Source: Glandiceps talaboti (taxonomy: Eukaryota > Hemichordata > Enteropneusta > Spengelidae). Taken from it: a stretch of DNA of 15,000 nucleotides. Below the pieces are notes generated by a model. The model did not search any database. It was not told the DNA's origin and saw only the letters and a program-made list of their open reading frames with translations. The stretch spans positions 20,366,949-20,381,948 of the forward strand of contig NC_135553.1 in NCBI RefSeq assembly GCF_964340395.1. Reading direction: 5' to 3'. Position numbers and translations under genes: made by a program. The first letter of the stretch is position 1; the number at the start of each line of letters is the position of its first letter. Below, one piece after another: positions 8,201 to 14,991 of the stretch.

Positions 8201-10776
8201 GTCCCATGTCCCCAGACTACCAATTCTCATCATGGGCTACCATAATTTACAGCTGGTAGCCCACTCAGGCTACCACAGATTATGCAATGATTCAAAGGAT
8301 GGAAGATTTATGGACATGAAAGTATTTTTCCAATAGAGGAACTCTGTTTTCAGTTAAGGAATACAGGGCTACAGGTCACAATCCCTGGGCTACCACTTTC
8401 TGAAATTGGTAGCCCACTAGGACTACCAAAGAAAACAGTTAATTTCAAGCCCTGACTGCTATGCCAACTATAGCTACTAAGCTAGTGATAAATGGGCGCT
8501 GGTAAACATTTGTTCTCACCGGCTCCTTGTAGCATAGTGGTTAGCACACAGGATTAGCAGTCGGGAGGTCATGGGTTCTGTGACCGACCCAAACCCAGGG
8601 TGAGTGTTCTACAGACTCGATGGGTAGGCTGTATCACTAAGCTGTGTCTCACTCACAAGACGAATGTGAATTTGGGATGGACTCCTGGAGTAATGACTCA
8701 AAAAGTCAGGGACGATTACTCACATGGAGCCCAAAGGTGCTATGTTTGCCGGGCCTGGGTGACTCCGGGATAGCCTGTGGACTGTCTGGAAAAGCCTTGA
8801 CAGGTCCACACCAACGTGTTATGGAGCGTGCAACATAGCCCTGTCACGTAGTCCCAAACCTGAATGGATCTCTATAGCACTGTGTGTACTTGTGTGTATA
8901 TGTCTGCAGAAGAGAAATTCACTGGGATCAATTCCCAGCACACAAAAAATATTAAAAAAAAAAAAAAAAAAAAATAATTGCTCTCATTCATTTCCAATTA
9001 GAGAGATCGGTAGTTTTCAATATCTAATTTCATTCACACTGAAACAAACTATGACAGCTGGGGTGATCACAAATACATAGTCAGAGATGTATGAGTCTGA
9101 CTTCACAACTGGCAAAATATAAAAATATTCAATTATACATTTATAGCCTAATACTCTTGCAACACCAATGGATATTCCTTGTTTATTATCTTGCTGTGCG
9201 CACACACACAGTCTCACACACAAACAAACAAACAAACAAACAAACAAACAAACACAAAGAATATAGGCCTGGTTATAAAGCCTGGAAAAGCAGTTATGTG
9301 AAGGTTATTTGGAGTAAAATGGTACAATAGCTTGCTCTGCTCATCATTGACTTGTAATGAAGGTTTGTCTGCATTTGTTTCTTTGTTCGAGTGTTTTTGT
9401 TTCTTTGTTTGTTTTTTGACAAATGTAAGTCAAAACAACAAAATTGACTAGATATATACATTTCTGCAGCCTAAATCCTTTGAGGAAATACAGTACACAT
9501 GGTACAATTATCTATACACAGGGCTACGCAACAGTGCTCCTTATTTCACTTCCTTATGCTGTCATTGTGTCACATGTATTCAATACAAAGAGACGAAACA
9601 GAAAAGGACATTCCATCACGTCTATATTCAGGTAGGTGTTACTGCATACTGTACACCTTTGTCTGGTATACGTAGTCGATCCTGAGTGATTGATTGTGTT
9701 TCAGGACCTTTTCAGTGGCTATTAATAATACGCACGTACAGCACTATACGTATCATGTGAGATGCTCAAGTGAATTTTTGAAACGTTCGCTGACGGAGAA
9801 AGCCTCGATTATATTAACGTTCCATCTTCACTCTGCTCGGAGAAGACGGTCAGAATTAAATCCACCGGCTTTCTCTGTCCTCACGTCAAGTCGGCAAACA
9901 GAACTCGTGATGAGCTAAAAGTAAAACAGCAATATTTCACCATGGAAGTGTCCACCAAGTGAACTACATTGTACGTTAGACCACTACATGGTAAAAGTAC
10001 GTCTCTAGTCTGCAAACAGAACTCGCGATAACAGATAAGCAAAATCAGTTATCACCTTGCTTTCCATTTCGTTTGGGTCACTTACTGCCAGTACTACCAT
10101 GGAAGATAGCTATAACCCACTTATAAAGTTATATGAGGCACAGTCCCGTGATAGAGGGAATGAGGCACAGTCCCGTGATAGAGGGACTGTGCTTGAGGCG
10201 TACATTTGAACATGGTGTCATTCTTTCATATACAATGCGGTATTGAGAGACAGTCGATAAGTCATACACTACTGTACTGTAGTACCATGTTCCCTAATAC
10301 ATCCATGGCATGGGAGTACTGAACTAGCTTCCACGTATCGTTGCGTTGCACCGTTGCGTCCGGTACGTACACATCCTGTAATTCCTTTCAACTTCTCAGC
10401 AACAACTTTTTGTTACACTCGACTTACAGACTACTTTGATAACGCTGGTCTCGTCCTCCATCAACAGATGGATGTAGCATACACTCGGAGTACGAGATCG
10501 TAATTTTGATAAAGACAAACCGCGGCAAGGAGAACGACGAAAACAAACCCCGATAACCATTTACAGTTACTTACACAGCTGTTTTAAAATTTAACCTCAA
10601 CAACAACACATGACTTTGTGGTTAGAAACCGACCCCTTGCTTCGGGGTGTTCGGGATAACACTTACAAAACAATCTACACAGCCAGTGTACAAGTAAATT
10701 ATACGGTATATAACGGAAAAGGGACGAACTAACCTCCTGGGTAGGGCGGTGGAGGATCGGACATCTTGTCGGCCAT
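2330..10776 (-). CDS. LITAF: LITAF-domain protein (three-exon gene, spliced CDS)
   Basis: Complete spliced gene: join of 10734-10776, 4083-4410 and 2330-2438 on the minus strand, 480 nt, 159 residues plus stop, close to the ~160 residues usual for animal LITAF. The start MADKMSDPPPPYPG lies in good context (GCAAGATGG). PPPY at residues 9-12 is a WW-domain ligand of the type that binds NEDD4-family ubiquitin ligases. A Pro/Gln/Tyr-rich linker follows (about 16-70). The LITAF domain has CTNC (Cys94, Cys97), a hydrophobic anchor (about 112-133) with CCFLPFC, and HRCPSC (His143, Cys145, Cys148). In the family, the two Cys pairs bind one zinc and the hydrophobic part sits in the cytosolic leaflet of late endosomes or lysosomes, where the protein works in membrane traffic. 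A TSG101-binding P(S/T)AP is not exact here; the nearest is PTAA at 89-92. Intron 1 is 6323 nt and intron 2 is 1644 nt. The join was done by eye from splice sites and frame. Confidence 0.93.
2666..2775. repeat. 55-bp tandem duplication
   Basis: Two adjacent 55-bp units, 2666-2720 and 2721-2775, agree at 48 of 55 positions with no gaps. Both begin TATACTGC and end CCATGGGT or GCATGGGT. The units share GATGCAATTTGTT/GAATGCAATTTGTT and a GACTTCTGCATTTC block. It lies inside intron 2. An open frame crossing it (2559-2858) has no recognisable similarity. Confidence 0.85.
2940..3490. repeat. Decayed ~105-135-bp tandem array rich in AGGTCA
   Basis: The landmark TTGAATGGT recurs at 3075, 3200 and 3332, with a weaker TGTGAATTGTGT copy near 2963. 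Each is followed by CAAAACTTC/CAATTTCC, and two of the copies go on to TTGCTATTTGAC. Most units end in one or more AGGTCA words, best at 3269-3287, where GGTCAA occurs three times head to tail. A fifth, partial unit starts near 3436. Unit length drifts from about 105 to 135 bp and copies are strongly diverged. Confidence 0.7.
4083..4410 (-). CDS. LITAF: LITAF gene exon 2: Pro-rich linker and N-terminal half of the domain
   Basis: The acceptor is TTTGATTACAG before ACACTCGAG, entered in phase 1: G from exon 1 plus AC gives Asp15. The exon encodes a Pro, Gln and Tyr-rich stretch (blocks such as QQQPPPSAYYPQ and MAQPYPPMP), then ATCTNCGQS and the hydrophobic run MAWFWCILMFLFG. The donor is a perfect GTAAGT at 4082-4077, leaving phase 2 after GG of the last glycine codon. 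An open frame extends a few codons past the acceptor, but no ATG starts it, so it is not a first exon. Confidence 0.94.
4435..4838 (+). mobile_element. 5'-truncated LINE tail, antisense to the LITAF gene
   Basis: The plus strand encodes the C-terminal end of a non-LTR reverse transcriptase, with stop TAG at 4758-4760. Diagnostic words are NKDSYQHSLYPKTLPLWNSL and, 11 residues later, FKTAL, matching the Y..S.FP.T...WNSLP...FK.. ending of many LINE ORF2 proteins. After the stop come about 80 bp ending in short repeats (ACAAATACAGATACAGATAG, about 4820-4839), typical of a LINE 3' end. The 5' limit is uncertain and may lie anywhere from 4420 to 4480. The frame is open throughout, so this copy may be fairly young. 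LINE clade not determined. Confidence 0.75.
4839..5205. other. Intron 1 segment with a probable interspersed repeat
   Basis: No gene is seen. From about 5040 to 5205 the sequence includes AAATACTAAGTCAATCGG and then TCCAGTGGTTTTTCAATTT, running directly into an (AC)n tract. A unique-looking sequence ending in a simple repeat in this way is a common pattern for retroelement-derived repeats, but the family is not recognised. Confidence 0.35.
5206..5277. repeat. (AC)n microsatellite
   Basis: A run of about 34 AC dinucleotides preceded by CACGCGC. The plus-strand open frame of alternating His-Thr across it (5146-5370) is an artefact. Confidence 0.97.
5278..5790. other. Intron 1 segment, no gene seen
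   Basis: AT-rich and non-coding. Between 5612 and 5666 the word AAGGTCAAAT occurs three times at uneven spacing, echoing the AGGTCA-rich array of intron 2. Confidence 0.5.
5791..5986. repeat. Three tandem copies of a 65-bp unit
   Basis: Units at 5791-5856, 5857-5921 and 5922-5986 each begin TTGATAAGCTGAGAGCTTT. They continue with TGCAA and CAGTCTTGTTCAC, and end in a GATAGAGGGTGCTG-like block. Units 2 and 3 are the most alike; unit 1 differs in its middle. Units 1 and 2 contain TCACGTCA, one base from a cAMP-response element on the minus strand; unit 3 has lost it. Located in intron 1. Confidence 0.93.
5987..6858. other. Intron 1 segment, no gene seen
   Basis: AT-rich, with no coding region or recognised repeat. 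A short doubled word, TACATACGTACATACG, occurs at 6443-6458. The part after about 6720 may be the more decayed upstream end of the LINE fragment that follows. Confidence 0.5.
6859..7187 (+). mobile_element. Second, more decayed LINE tail
   Basis: The plus strand from 6859 to 6957 encodes SSLKYMASNIWNRIP then RSIRDLESLNGFKQTCA and a stop. The WNRIPRSIR...L..FK pattern is the usual C-terminal end of LINE reverse transcriptases. A stop codon directly before 6859 shows decay. About 230 bp of T-rich 3' sequence follows, with CACTACTTTGTAGAAAGCTG, then AATAAA at 7163-7168 and a GAATAAGAATAATAAGAA tail. This ending is typical of LINEs that finish in short AT-rich repeats. The minus-strand frames over it are shadows. 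Confidence 0.6.
7188..8179. other. Intron 1 segment, no gene seen
   Basis: About 1 kb of AT-rich sequence. A 61-codon plus-strand frame at 7508-7693 opens without an ATG (GTG at 7508) and has no recognisable domain, so it is left out as a gene. No repeat or RNA gene is recognised. Confidence 0.5.
8180..8454. mobile_element. MITE-like element with 17-bp terminal inverted repeats
   Basis: CAGGGCTCGAAATTAAC at 8180-8196 is matched at 16 of 17 positions by the inverse of GTTAATTTCAAGCCCTG at 8438-8454. The 275-bp interior carries several copies of TGGTAGCCCACT and GGGCTACCA in both orientations, so it can form a multi-stem fold. No coding capacity. No clear target-site duplication is visible in the bases flanking the inverted repeats, so the transposon superfamily is left open. 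Confidence 0.8.
8519..8974 (+). mobile_element. tRNA-derived SINE with poly-A tail
   Basis: The 5' head resembles a tRNA gene: GGCTCCTTGTAGCATAGTGG (A-box region, 8521-8540), an anticodon-arm-like TTAGCAGTCGGG with AGC in the loop (suggesting tRNA-Ala ancestry), and GGGTTCTGTGACC near 8574 in the place of the B box. A roughly 350-bp body follows. Near its end is CTGGGATCAATTCCCAG (8922-8938), and then an A-rich tail with about 20 consecutive A at 8953-8974. The head is too diverged to be a working tRNA. A 64-codon frame at 8644-8838 lies in the body and is not a gene. Confidence 0.75.
8975..9220. other. Intron 1 segment between SINE and (CAAA)n
   Basis: No gene or recognised element. It ends in a short CA-rich stretch at 9199-9220. 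Confidence 0.4.
9221..9254. repeat. (CAAA)n microsatellite
   Basis: About eight tandem CAAA units. A T-rich (TTTG)-like partner lies about 130 bp downstream (9374-9415), so the two could pair. Confidence 0.95.
9255..10132. other. Intron 1 segment, no gene seen
   Basis: Two open frames (9444-9635 and 9694-9918) have no recognisable domain. Neither opens with an ATG: the first begins with TTG and the second with a TTG-like codon. A 14-base word, GCAAACAGAACTCG, is repeated at about 9893 and 10012. Nothing further is recognised. Confidence 0.4.
10133..10192. repeat. 27-bp perfect duplication with a 10-bp perfect hairpin
   Basis: ATGAGGCACAGTCCCGTGAT and seven more bases (10133-10159) are repeated exactly at 10160-10186. 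The second copy continues into GGGACTGTGC (10183-10192), the exact inverse of GCACAGTCCC (10165-10174), with an 8-base loop GTGATAGA. It sits in intron 1, about 540 bp downstream of the exon 1 donor. Confidence 0.95.
10193..10733. other. First part of intron 1 after the exon 1 donor
   Basis: A higher density of CG dinucleotides than the rest of the window is visible (for example around 10337-10375 and 10480-10555), as often seen near animal promoters. No coding region or recognised repeat. Confidence 0.4.
10734..10776 (-). CDS. LITAF: LITAF gene exon 1: start codon and PPPY motif
   Basis: It encodes MADKMSDPPPPYPG and leaves in phase 1 (single G) at a GTTAGT donor (10733-10728). The start ATG (10776-10774) has A at -3 and G at +4, a strong animal initiation context. 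Met5 is a weaker alternative. The short first coding exon with an N-terminal PPxY fits known LITAF gene layouts. Choice of donor is supported because it joins exon 2 in frame and no stop intervenes. Confidence 0.85.
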
Positions 10777-11040
10777 CTTGCGATAAAATTTTGAAGTGTA
10801 CGATGTTTGACCTTTGGATGCCCTCGACTCGTTGTCGGGGGTGTTACCCTTATTTTAACAAATTACAGCGCGTGGAAGCATTTCGCTGTGGCTTGAAAGA
10901 TTTTACACGTCCCTTACCATGGAATGTAAACTTGTTTGATTCCTTGAGTATTATTTGACCAGAGGCTGCCACTTGTGATGGTACTTAAATTGCCCTGGCC
11001 TTTTTAAATAAAAAGATATTTTATAATTATTTTCTTTCAG
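10777..11040 (-). promoter_or_regulatory. Presumptive 5' UTR and promoter region of the LITAF gene
   Basis: This is simply the sequence upstream of the gene 1 start. On the minus strand it contains AAAGGTCA (revcomp of 10809-10816), a nuclear-receptor-type half site, and no clear TATA box at a suitable distance. The transcription start cannot be placed from sequence. Confidence 0.3.
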
Positions 11041-11221
11041 TGAAGTTTAATGATGAGCTTATCTGTATGTTATATGACGATACCAATAACATCATTGGGG
11101 GGGGGGGGGGTAGTCTTTTTCGTTGTCACAACTTTATATATGTTGTCCTTGCTGTAGAAGATGATGTTTCTCGTAATGGGTGCCTTTATACACATGTTAT
11201 ACTAGTCTATGGGACGACCTT

Positions 11222-11737
11222 CGGTAATTACAAGGGGGGGGGGGATCAGGCCCGAAATTGTTGCGCGTTTTTAATATGACCCTCCCCGTGCTAAAATGTG
11301 ACCCTCCCTCAATTTCCTTTCTCTATAACATGACTCTCCCCTGTTAAAATATTTCAAAAACACGGTTAAAATGCTGCCAAACATGGAAAACAACACTAGT
11401 CTTAAAGGTATTTGTTATTTCTCAGCTACTATCACTGGAGTGAATTTGTATGAAATTGGCACTGCATTAACCACAGTACCTGTGTTTTGATCTCATTGGC
11501 TGAGCTGAAGGCAACTGTTGATCAAAATCACACGAAGTGAAGAAAAAGTCACATCACATAGCCCTGAGGGCGTTAACGTTTTGAACGCGAGATACATAAT
11601 GAAATAAGCTTAGAGCGCCTTCAGTAATTAAAAGGGAGGGCCGGGGAATGAAGGTGGGGGGGGGGGTTAACTTTTCACAAGGCTCTCGAGGAAGGGCCAT
11701 ATTTTAGAAAATGAGATGAGGGGAGGGTCACATTTTA
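11222..11737. repeat. Inverted and direct repeat structure with poly-G tracts
   Basis: TAAAATGTGACCCTCCC at 11292-11308 is the exact inverse of GGGAGGGTCACATTTTA at 11721-11737 (17 of 17). A looser direct repeat, CTTCGGTAATTACAAGGGGG near 11219 and CTTCAGTAATTAAAAGGGAG near 11618, frames the same region, and GACCCTCCC-like words recur at 11278-11335. This suggests an old DNA-transposon relic, family unknown. Poly-G runs of 11 bases lie at 11234-11244 and 11656-11666. Confidence 0.6.
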
Positions 11738-11853
11738 CTTTGACTCATTCTATTGATTAACTTTGCAATAAAAACGCATTTCTAGCTGTTGGACCCCTCG
11801 GGCGCGGCTATTCTGTTTACTGTAAAAGGAGACAGAAACAACTGAGGGCGCTA

Positions 11854-11876
11854 GCCAGCCAGGCCAGCCAGGCCAG
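11854..11876. repeat. Short tandem GCCAGCCAG repeat
   Basis: Two and a half perfect copies of a 9-base unit in the spacer between the two genes. No function inferred. Confidence 0.85.
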
Positions 11877-13015
11877 ACGTACAGATGTACTCATCACATC
11901 ACCTGTGTGCTTTATTCAGCAACGTTTTTTTCTAAAATTACTGAGACTGTAAAATATGTCAGCGTTTGCAAGGTACTGATAAAACTAAAGGTCCTAGGTA
12001 AAAACAAGTTTTTCCTTTGAGTAGAATTAAAACGAGCCACTTTAAAAGTGTAGTGGGAACGGAGATTTCTGGAGGGAAATTCAACATGAAAGGGAACATT
12101 GACAACAATATACATTGAGTAAAAAGAGCCATTTAAACATTTATATAAAAAGACTGGTATATATTCCATTTTTTTGTTCCGCTTGGCACATGCATGGTAA
12201 AGTGTATGTTTTCAGCTTTCATTCTAGTAAAAGGGTAAGAATACATAAAGAATCTGAAGATAATAGAGTAAAACACACACGAGCTCTATTTCACCTAGTC
12301 TGTAATTTACATAGAATCTCAAGCTTGGCAAGTTACTCCTCTTTCCCGACACTTCAGAAATTGGCTATTACTGACTACAGTTCTCAGATAATTTGCCTTC
12401 TTACATTTCAACAAAAAGCACTTTCTCTAGGTTTTCCAGCTGTATATTGTATAGTCCATAAACATATGCGAAATGATGACAATAGATTGTGGTGTTACCA
12501 AGCAACCAAGTTGTTGACGTATCAGGTATCCATCACGCCGCGATGATGACCCACCATTGTGTTGAACCCCCCCCCCCCCGATACACATGCCGGCAAACCT
12601 TGCCTGTGATGACGTCGATACTGTACTCATTATTACATTATAGATGCACTGCAAACACATGTTTAGAAAACGTTTTTGTTCATACAACAGTACTTCAGAA
12701 AGTGATGACGTTGAGTTGACTATGGTTGCCATGACGATGTCATTACCCTTTTAAGCTTGCTAATTAAATGTCATACACATCGTCGCGATAATTGCATTTC
12801 TATGAAATATTATTTATACATGTAATGACAATATTGTTTTGTTACATGGCAACCCAATCATAACAAAAGGATGTCTGGTGAATTCAATATTTAGCTCTGT
12901 TTCAAGTGGCTGACTGCATTTCAAGGAAAACACTTAATCAATTTATGAAAAAAAGCCCTCATATACTCAGTATTTTCACTGAGAGGCCCAGTGAGTTATT
13001 TGTGTGGAATTTTTC

Positions 13016-13017
<2 letters not shown>
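11877..13017. other. Intergenic spacer, no gene seen
   Basis: The longest open frame here (12115-12546, plus, about 143 codons) begins at a TTG rather than an ATG and shows no domain, so it is not annotated. A run of 13 C lies at 12567-12579. CRE-like words TGACGTCG (12610-12617) and TGACGTTG (12706-12713), and the palindrome ATGACGATGTCAT (12731-12743), lie close together. Confidence 0.5.
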
Positions 13018-13056
<39 letters not shown>

Positions 13057-13060
13057 CGCA
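13018..13060. repeat. (GT)n followed by (GC)n alternating tract
   Basis: About 15 GT units run without a break into about six GC units, giving over 40 bases of strict purine-pyrimidine alternation. Tracts of this composition are the classic Z-DNA-forming type. Open frames across it on both strands are artefacts. Confidence 0.95.
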
Positions 13061-14291
13061 TGGGCATGAAACAGAAATATTACAGTAGATACGAGATAAC
13101 AATAGCAATGTCGTTAGCGTATCACCGACAAATTGAAAATAGCGTAACGTTACGTTCATAATTATAGAGAAAAACAATTGGAAATTGCGATCAACTCAAA
13201 TAAAAGTTCTCTTGTTTATTTCATAGTGAAATTACAAAATATAATTGGAAAGAATGTAAACGATAGTTGACAATAACTATTATAATTACCAAGGCACTAC
13301 TAATTAATTGGATAGTATTTGTAGGTCTAATTAATATGAAAAATATAAATGGTTATTTAGATATCGTTGGTATTATGATATGCATATGAATTAAGGCAAT
13401 CATACAGAATCGATGTAAGCTAGACTAAAAAGCTTAAAGTAATATATTCGTGCACGGGTGTCGATTTCACTTATTAATAATGAAGTAAAGGTCAAATTAC
13501 GTCACTTCTACAAAAAGTACACAACATAGACTATCTAGAGTGGTGATTTGGTGGATAATCGAAATATTATGAATACGTGCTTATACACGTAATCTATTAC
13601 GTCTCGTCTATCAGAAATACGTTATTCAATGGTTGAACACTGAATATTCATTCAACCATTATTGAATAATGTATTTCTGCTATCTCCCATGATAGCCGAT
13701 TGTAAAGATACCCTATAAAAAGATCACCTTGATGGTTTTTTTTGAAATCGCAAATAATTGTTACAGTAGGTGATGTAAAATCATGAAATGACTCTCCAGA
13801 ACCTATGTTTTATGAAAGTGTCTTAAATTTCTGGAGTGGCGTTCCCTTTAACTAACTATAATTAGATATTTTAACAGTTAGTTTGAAATATGTAATATAT
13901 ATATAATATTGTTCCCATTCATTCCAAAACATCTACACCTTCTTTTGAAGCTTACACTGATTGCGCACGTACGTGGATAAAATGCTAAATGTGATGATGT
14001 TAGCTCTGGTAAAAGTACCACAGCATTGAACTGAAAGAAATATTGAGTTGGACATTATTAATCGCTAAAATGTTGATACAGGTAAGGGACAAGAATATAC
14101 AAATATAAAAATTGTCGTGATGTAGAACTTATTGTTGACAATAAAGGGACCTTGTGTCAAATTAAGTTCTGTCTACAGTCTACGTGAAATGGAGATTACT
14201 GGTGTCAGAAAATGTGAATAGTGAAGAATCTCTGTCCTCGGAAATATTGTCCGGTGGCTTCTTCCGTCGAGATGTCTTGTTTTCTCTGTCT
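13061..14291. other. AT-rich spacer, includes the likely 3' UTR of gene 2
   Basis: No gene is seen. TTACGTCA at 13497-13504 is one base from a cAMP-response element. The first minus-strand AATAAA after the gene 2 stop is at 13215-13220, about 1.07 kb downstream, so the true polyadenylation site may use a variant signal nearer the stop. Confidence 0.4.
13609..13682. repeat. Long imperfect fold-back (hairpin) sequence
   Basis: The left arm 13609-13637 pairs with the right arm 13651-13682 over 29 bases, with two mismatches and one 3-base insertion in the right arm. The 13-base loop contains the palindrome TGAATATTCA. No coding content; it lies in the spacer about 600 bp downstream of gene 2. 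Confidence 0.85.
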
Positions 14292-14403
14292 TCAACAAAT
14301 CCTTCTGTTGACACCTATTTGATAATCACACTTGGGACAGTAGTGGACGCAATCTTTGTTTGAGTTGAAGAAGAACGGCATCACACAACAACCAGCTACC
14401 ATT
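14292..14403 (-). CDS. Gene 2 exon 2: C-terminal half of the LITAF domain
   Basis: The acceptor is CATGATTTCAG, followed by AATGGTAGC. The first A completes the glycine codon begun as GG. It encodes MVAGCCVMPFFFNSNKDC, then VHYCPKCDYQIGVNRRIC and TGA (14294-14292). HxCPxC identifies it. At 36 codons it is too short for usual ORF scans. Confidence 0.9.
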
Positions 14404-14991
14404 CTGAAATCATGAAATGAGAGTTAATGTAAATGAGGATGGTATAGTGTATTTCCAAGGATTGGGTGGACGAAAACAATTCTAACAGACGATTACAGAT
14501 TCGTTTTATAAAGTTGTGAGTGCATCGCTTTGTAAATAACACCACCAAGGGATCTTATTATGTATGTAGTGGGTATATGCTTCACAGCCATGTAGTAGGG
14601 ATGTGGACAAATATACCTTGTAACAGGGCTGTGAGGCACATAGCTGGCACATGGCTGTGCTCCTCTGCCTAGTATTAGTACGTGACCACACCCAACTAGC
14701 TATAGGGTGTGTACATGCATCCTGGTGCTCGGATGTGCAAGGTTCCCTGGCTCTGTAAAATTAAAACTGATAATTTATCTTTTAGAAAAGAAACACTGCA
14801 TACCCGCAAAAGAACAGTAGCGTACACACACACAACGTGCAGCAGCCAATCTCATAGCTAATAACTGTATCGACGTCTTGTCGACATCCGGGACATTTTA
14901 CACGGACGGAGGATACAGCGTTCGCCACCATGTCCTCGGCGGACTGACTGGGTGCCGTGGAACAGGAAGGCTGTTCTGTTATTGCCATCAT
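14292..14991 (-). CDS. Short LITAF-domain protein (two-exon gene, paralogue of gene 1)
   Basis: Join of 14804-14991 and 14292-14403 on the minus strand: 300 nt, 99 residues plus stop. A Ser/Ala-rich N-terminus of about 30 residues precedes the LITAF domain: KCPGC (Cys33, Cys36), a hydrophobic, Cys-rich anchor (about residues 48-75), CCVMPFF and HYCPKC (His83, Cys85, Cys88). The gap between Cys36 and His83 (47) nearly equals that of gene 1 (46). It lacks the PPxY motif and Pro/Gln-rich linker. It should bind zinc and sit on endosomal membranes like other LITAF proteins, but has no visible ubiquitin-ligase docking site. Two adjacent ATGs start it; the frame remains open for the last 9 bases of the window, so an upstream exon or longer N-terminus is possible. 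The splice join was made by eye and is strongly supported by the resulting domain. Confidence 0.88.
14404..14803 (-). other. Intron of gene 2
   Basis: 400 nt, GTATGC donor (14803-14798) to TTTCAG acceptor. No repeat is recognised. The minus-strand open frame at 14506-14691 falls inside it and is not a gene. Confidence 0.85.
14804..14991 (-). CDS. Gene 2 exon 1: N-terminus and first zinc knuckle
   Basis: It starts at ATGATG (14991-14986) in the context CAACATGATGG. It encodes MMAITEQPSCSTAPSQSAED, a short linker, VKCPGCRQDVDTV and the start of the hydrophobic anchor, ending in phase 2 after GG. If the donor is ignored, the frame runs only four more codons to a stop and would lose half of the domain. 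Confidence 0.88.

Noticed and set aside
8519-8595. Functional tRNA gene
   Set aside because: The A-box region is good, but the B box and anticodon stem are degraded and the sequence continues into a SINE body with a poly-A tail.
9444-9918. Two plus-strand frames separated by a GTAGGT...TTTCAG interval, possibly two exons of a gene
   Set aside because: Neither translation shows a recognisable domain, and splice-like words of this quality are frequent by chance.
12115-12546. About 143-codon plus-strand frame, the longest in the window
   Set aside because: It begins at TTG, shows no domain or signal, and overlaps a minus-strand frame of similar quality; likely chance.
14506-14691. 61-codon minus-strand frame
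   Set aside because: It falls wholly inside the intron of gene 2 and has no recognisable similarity.
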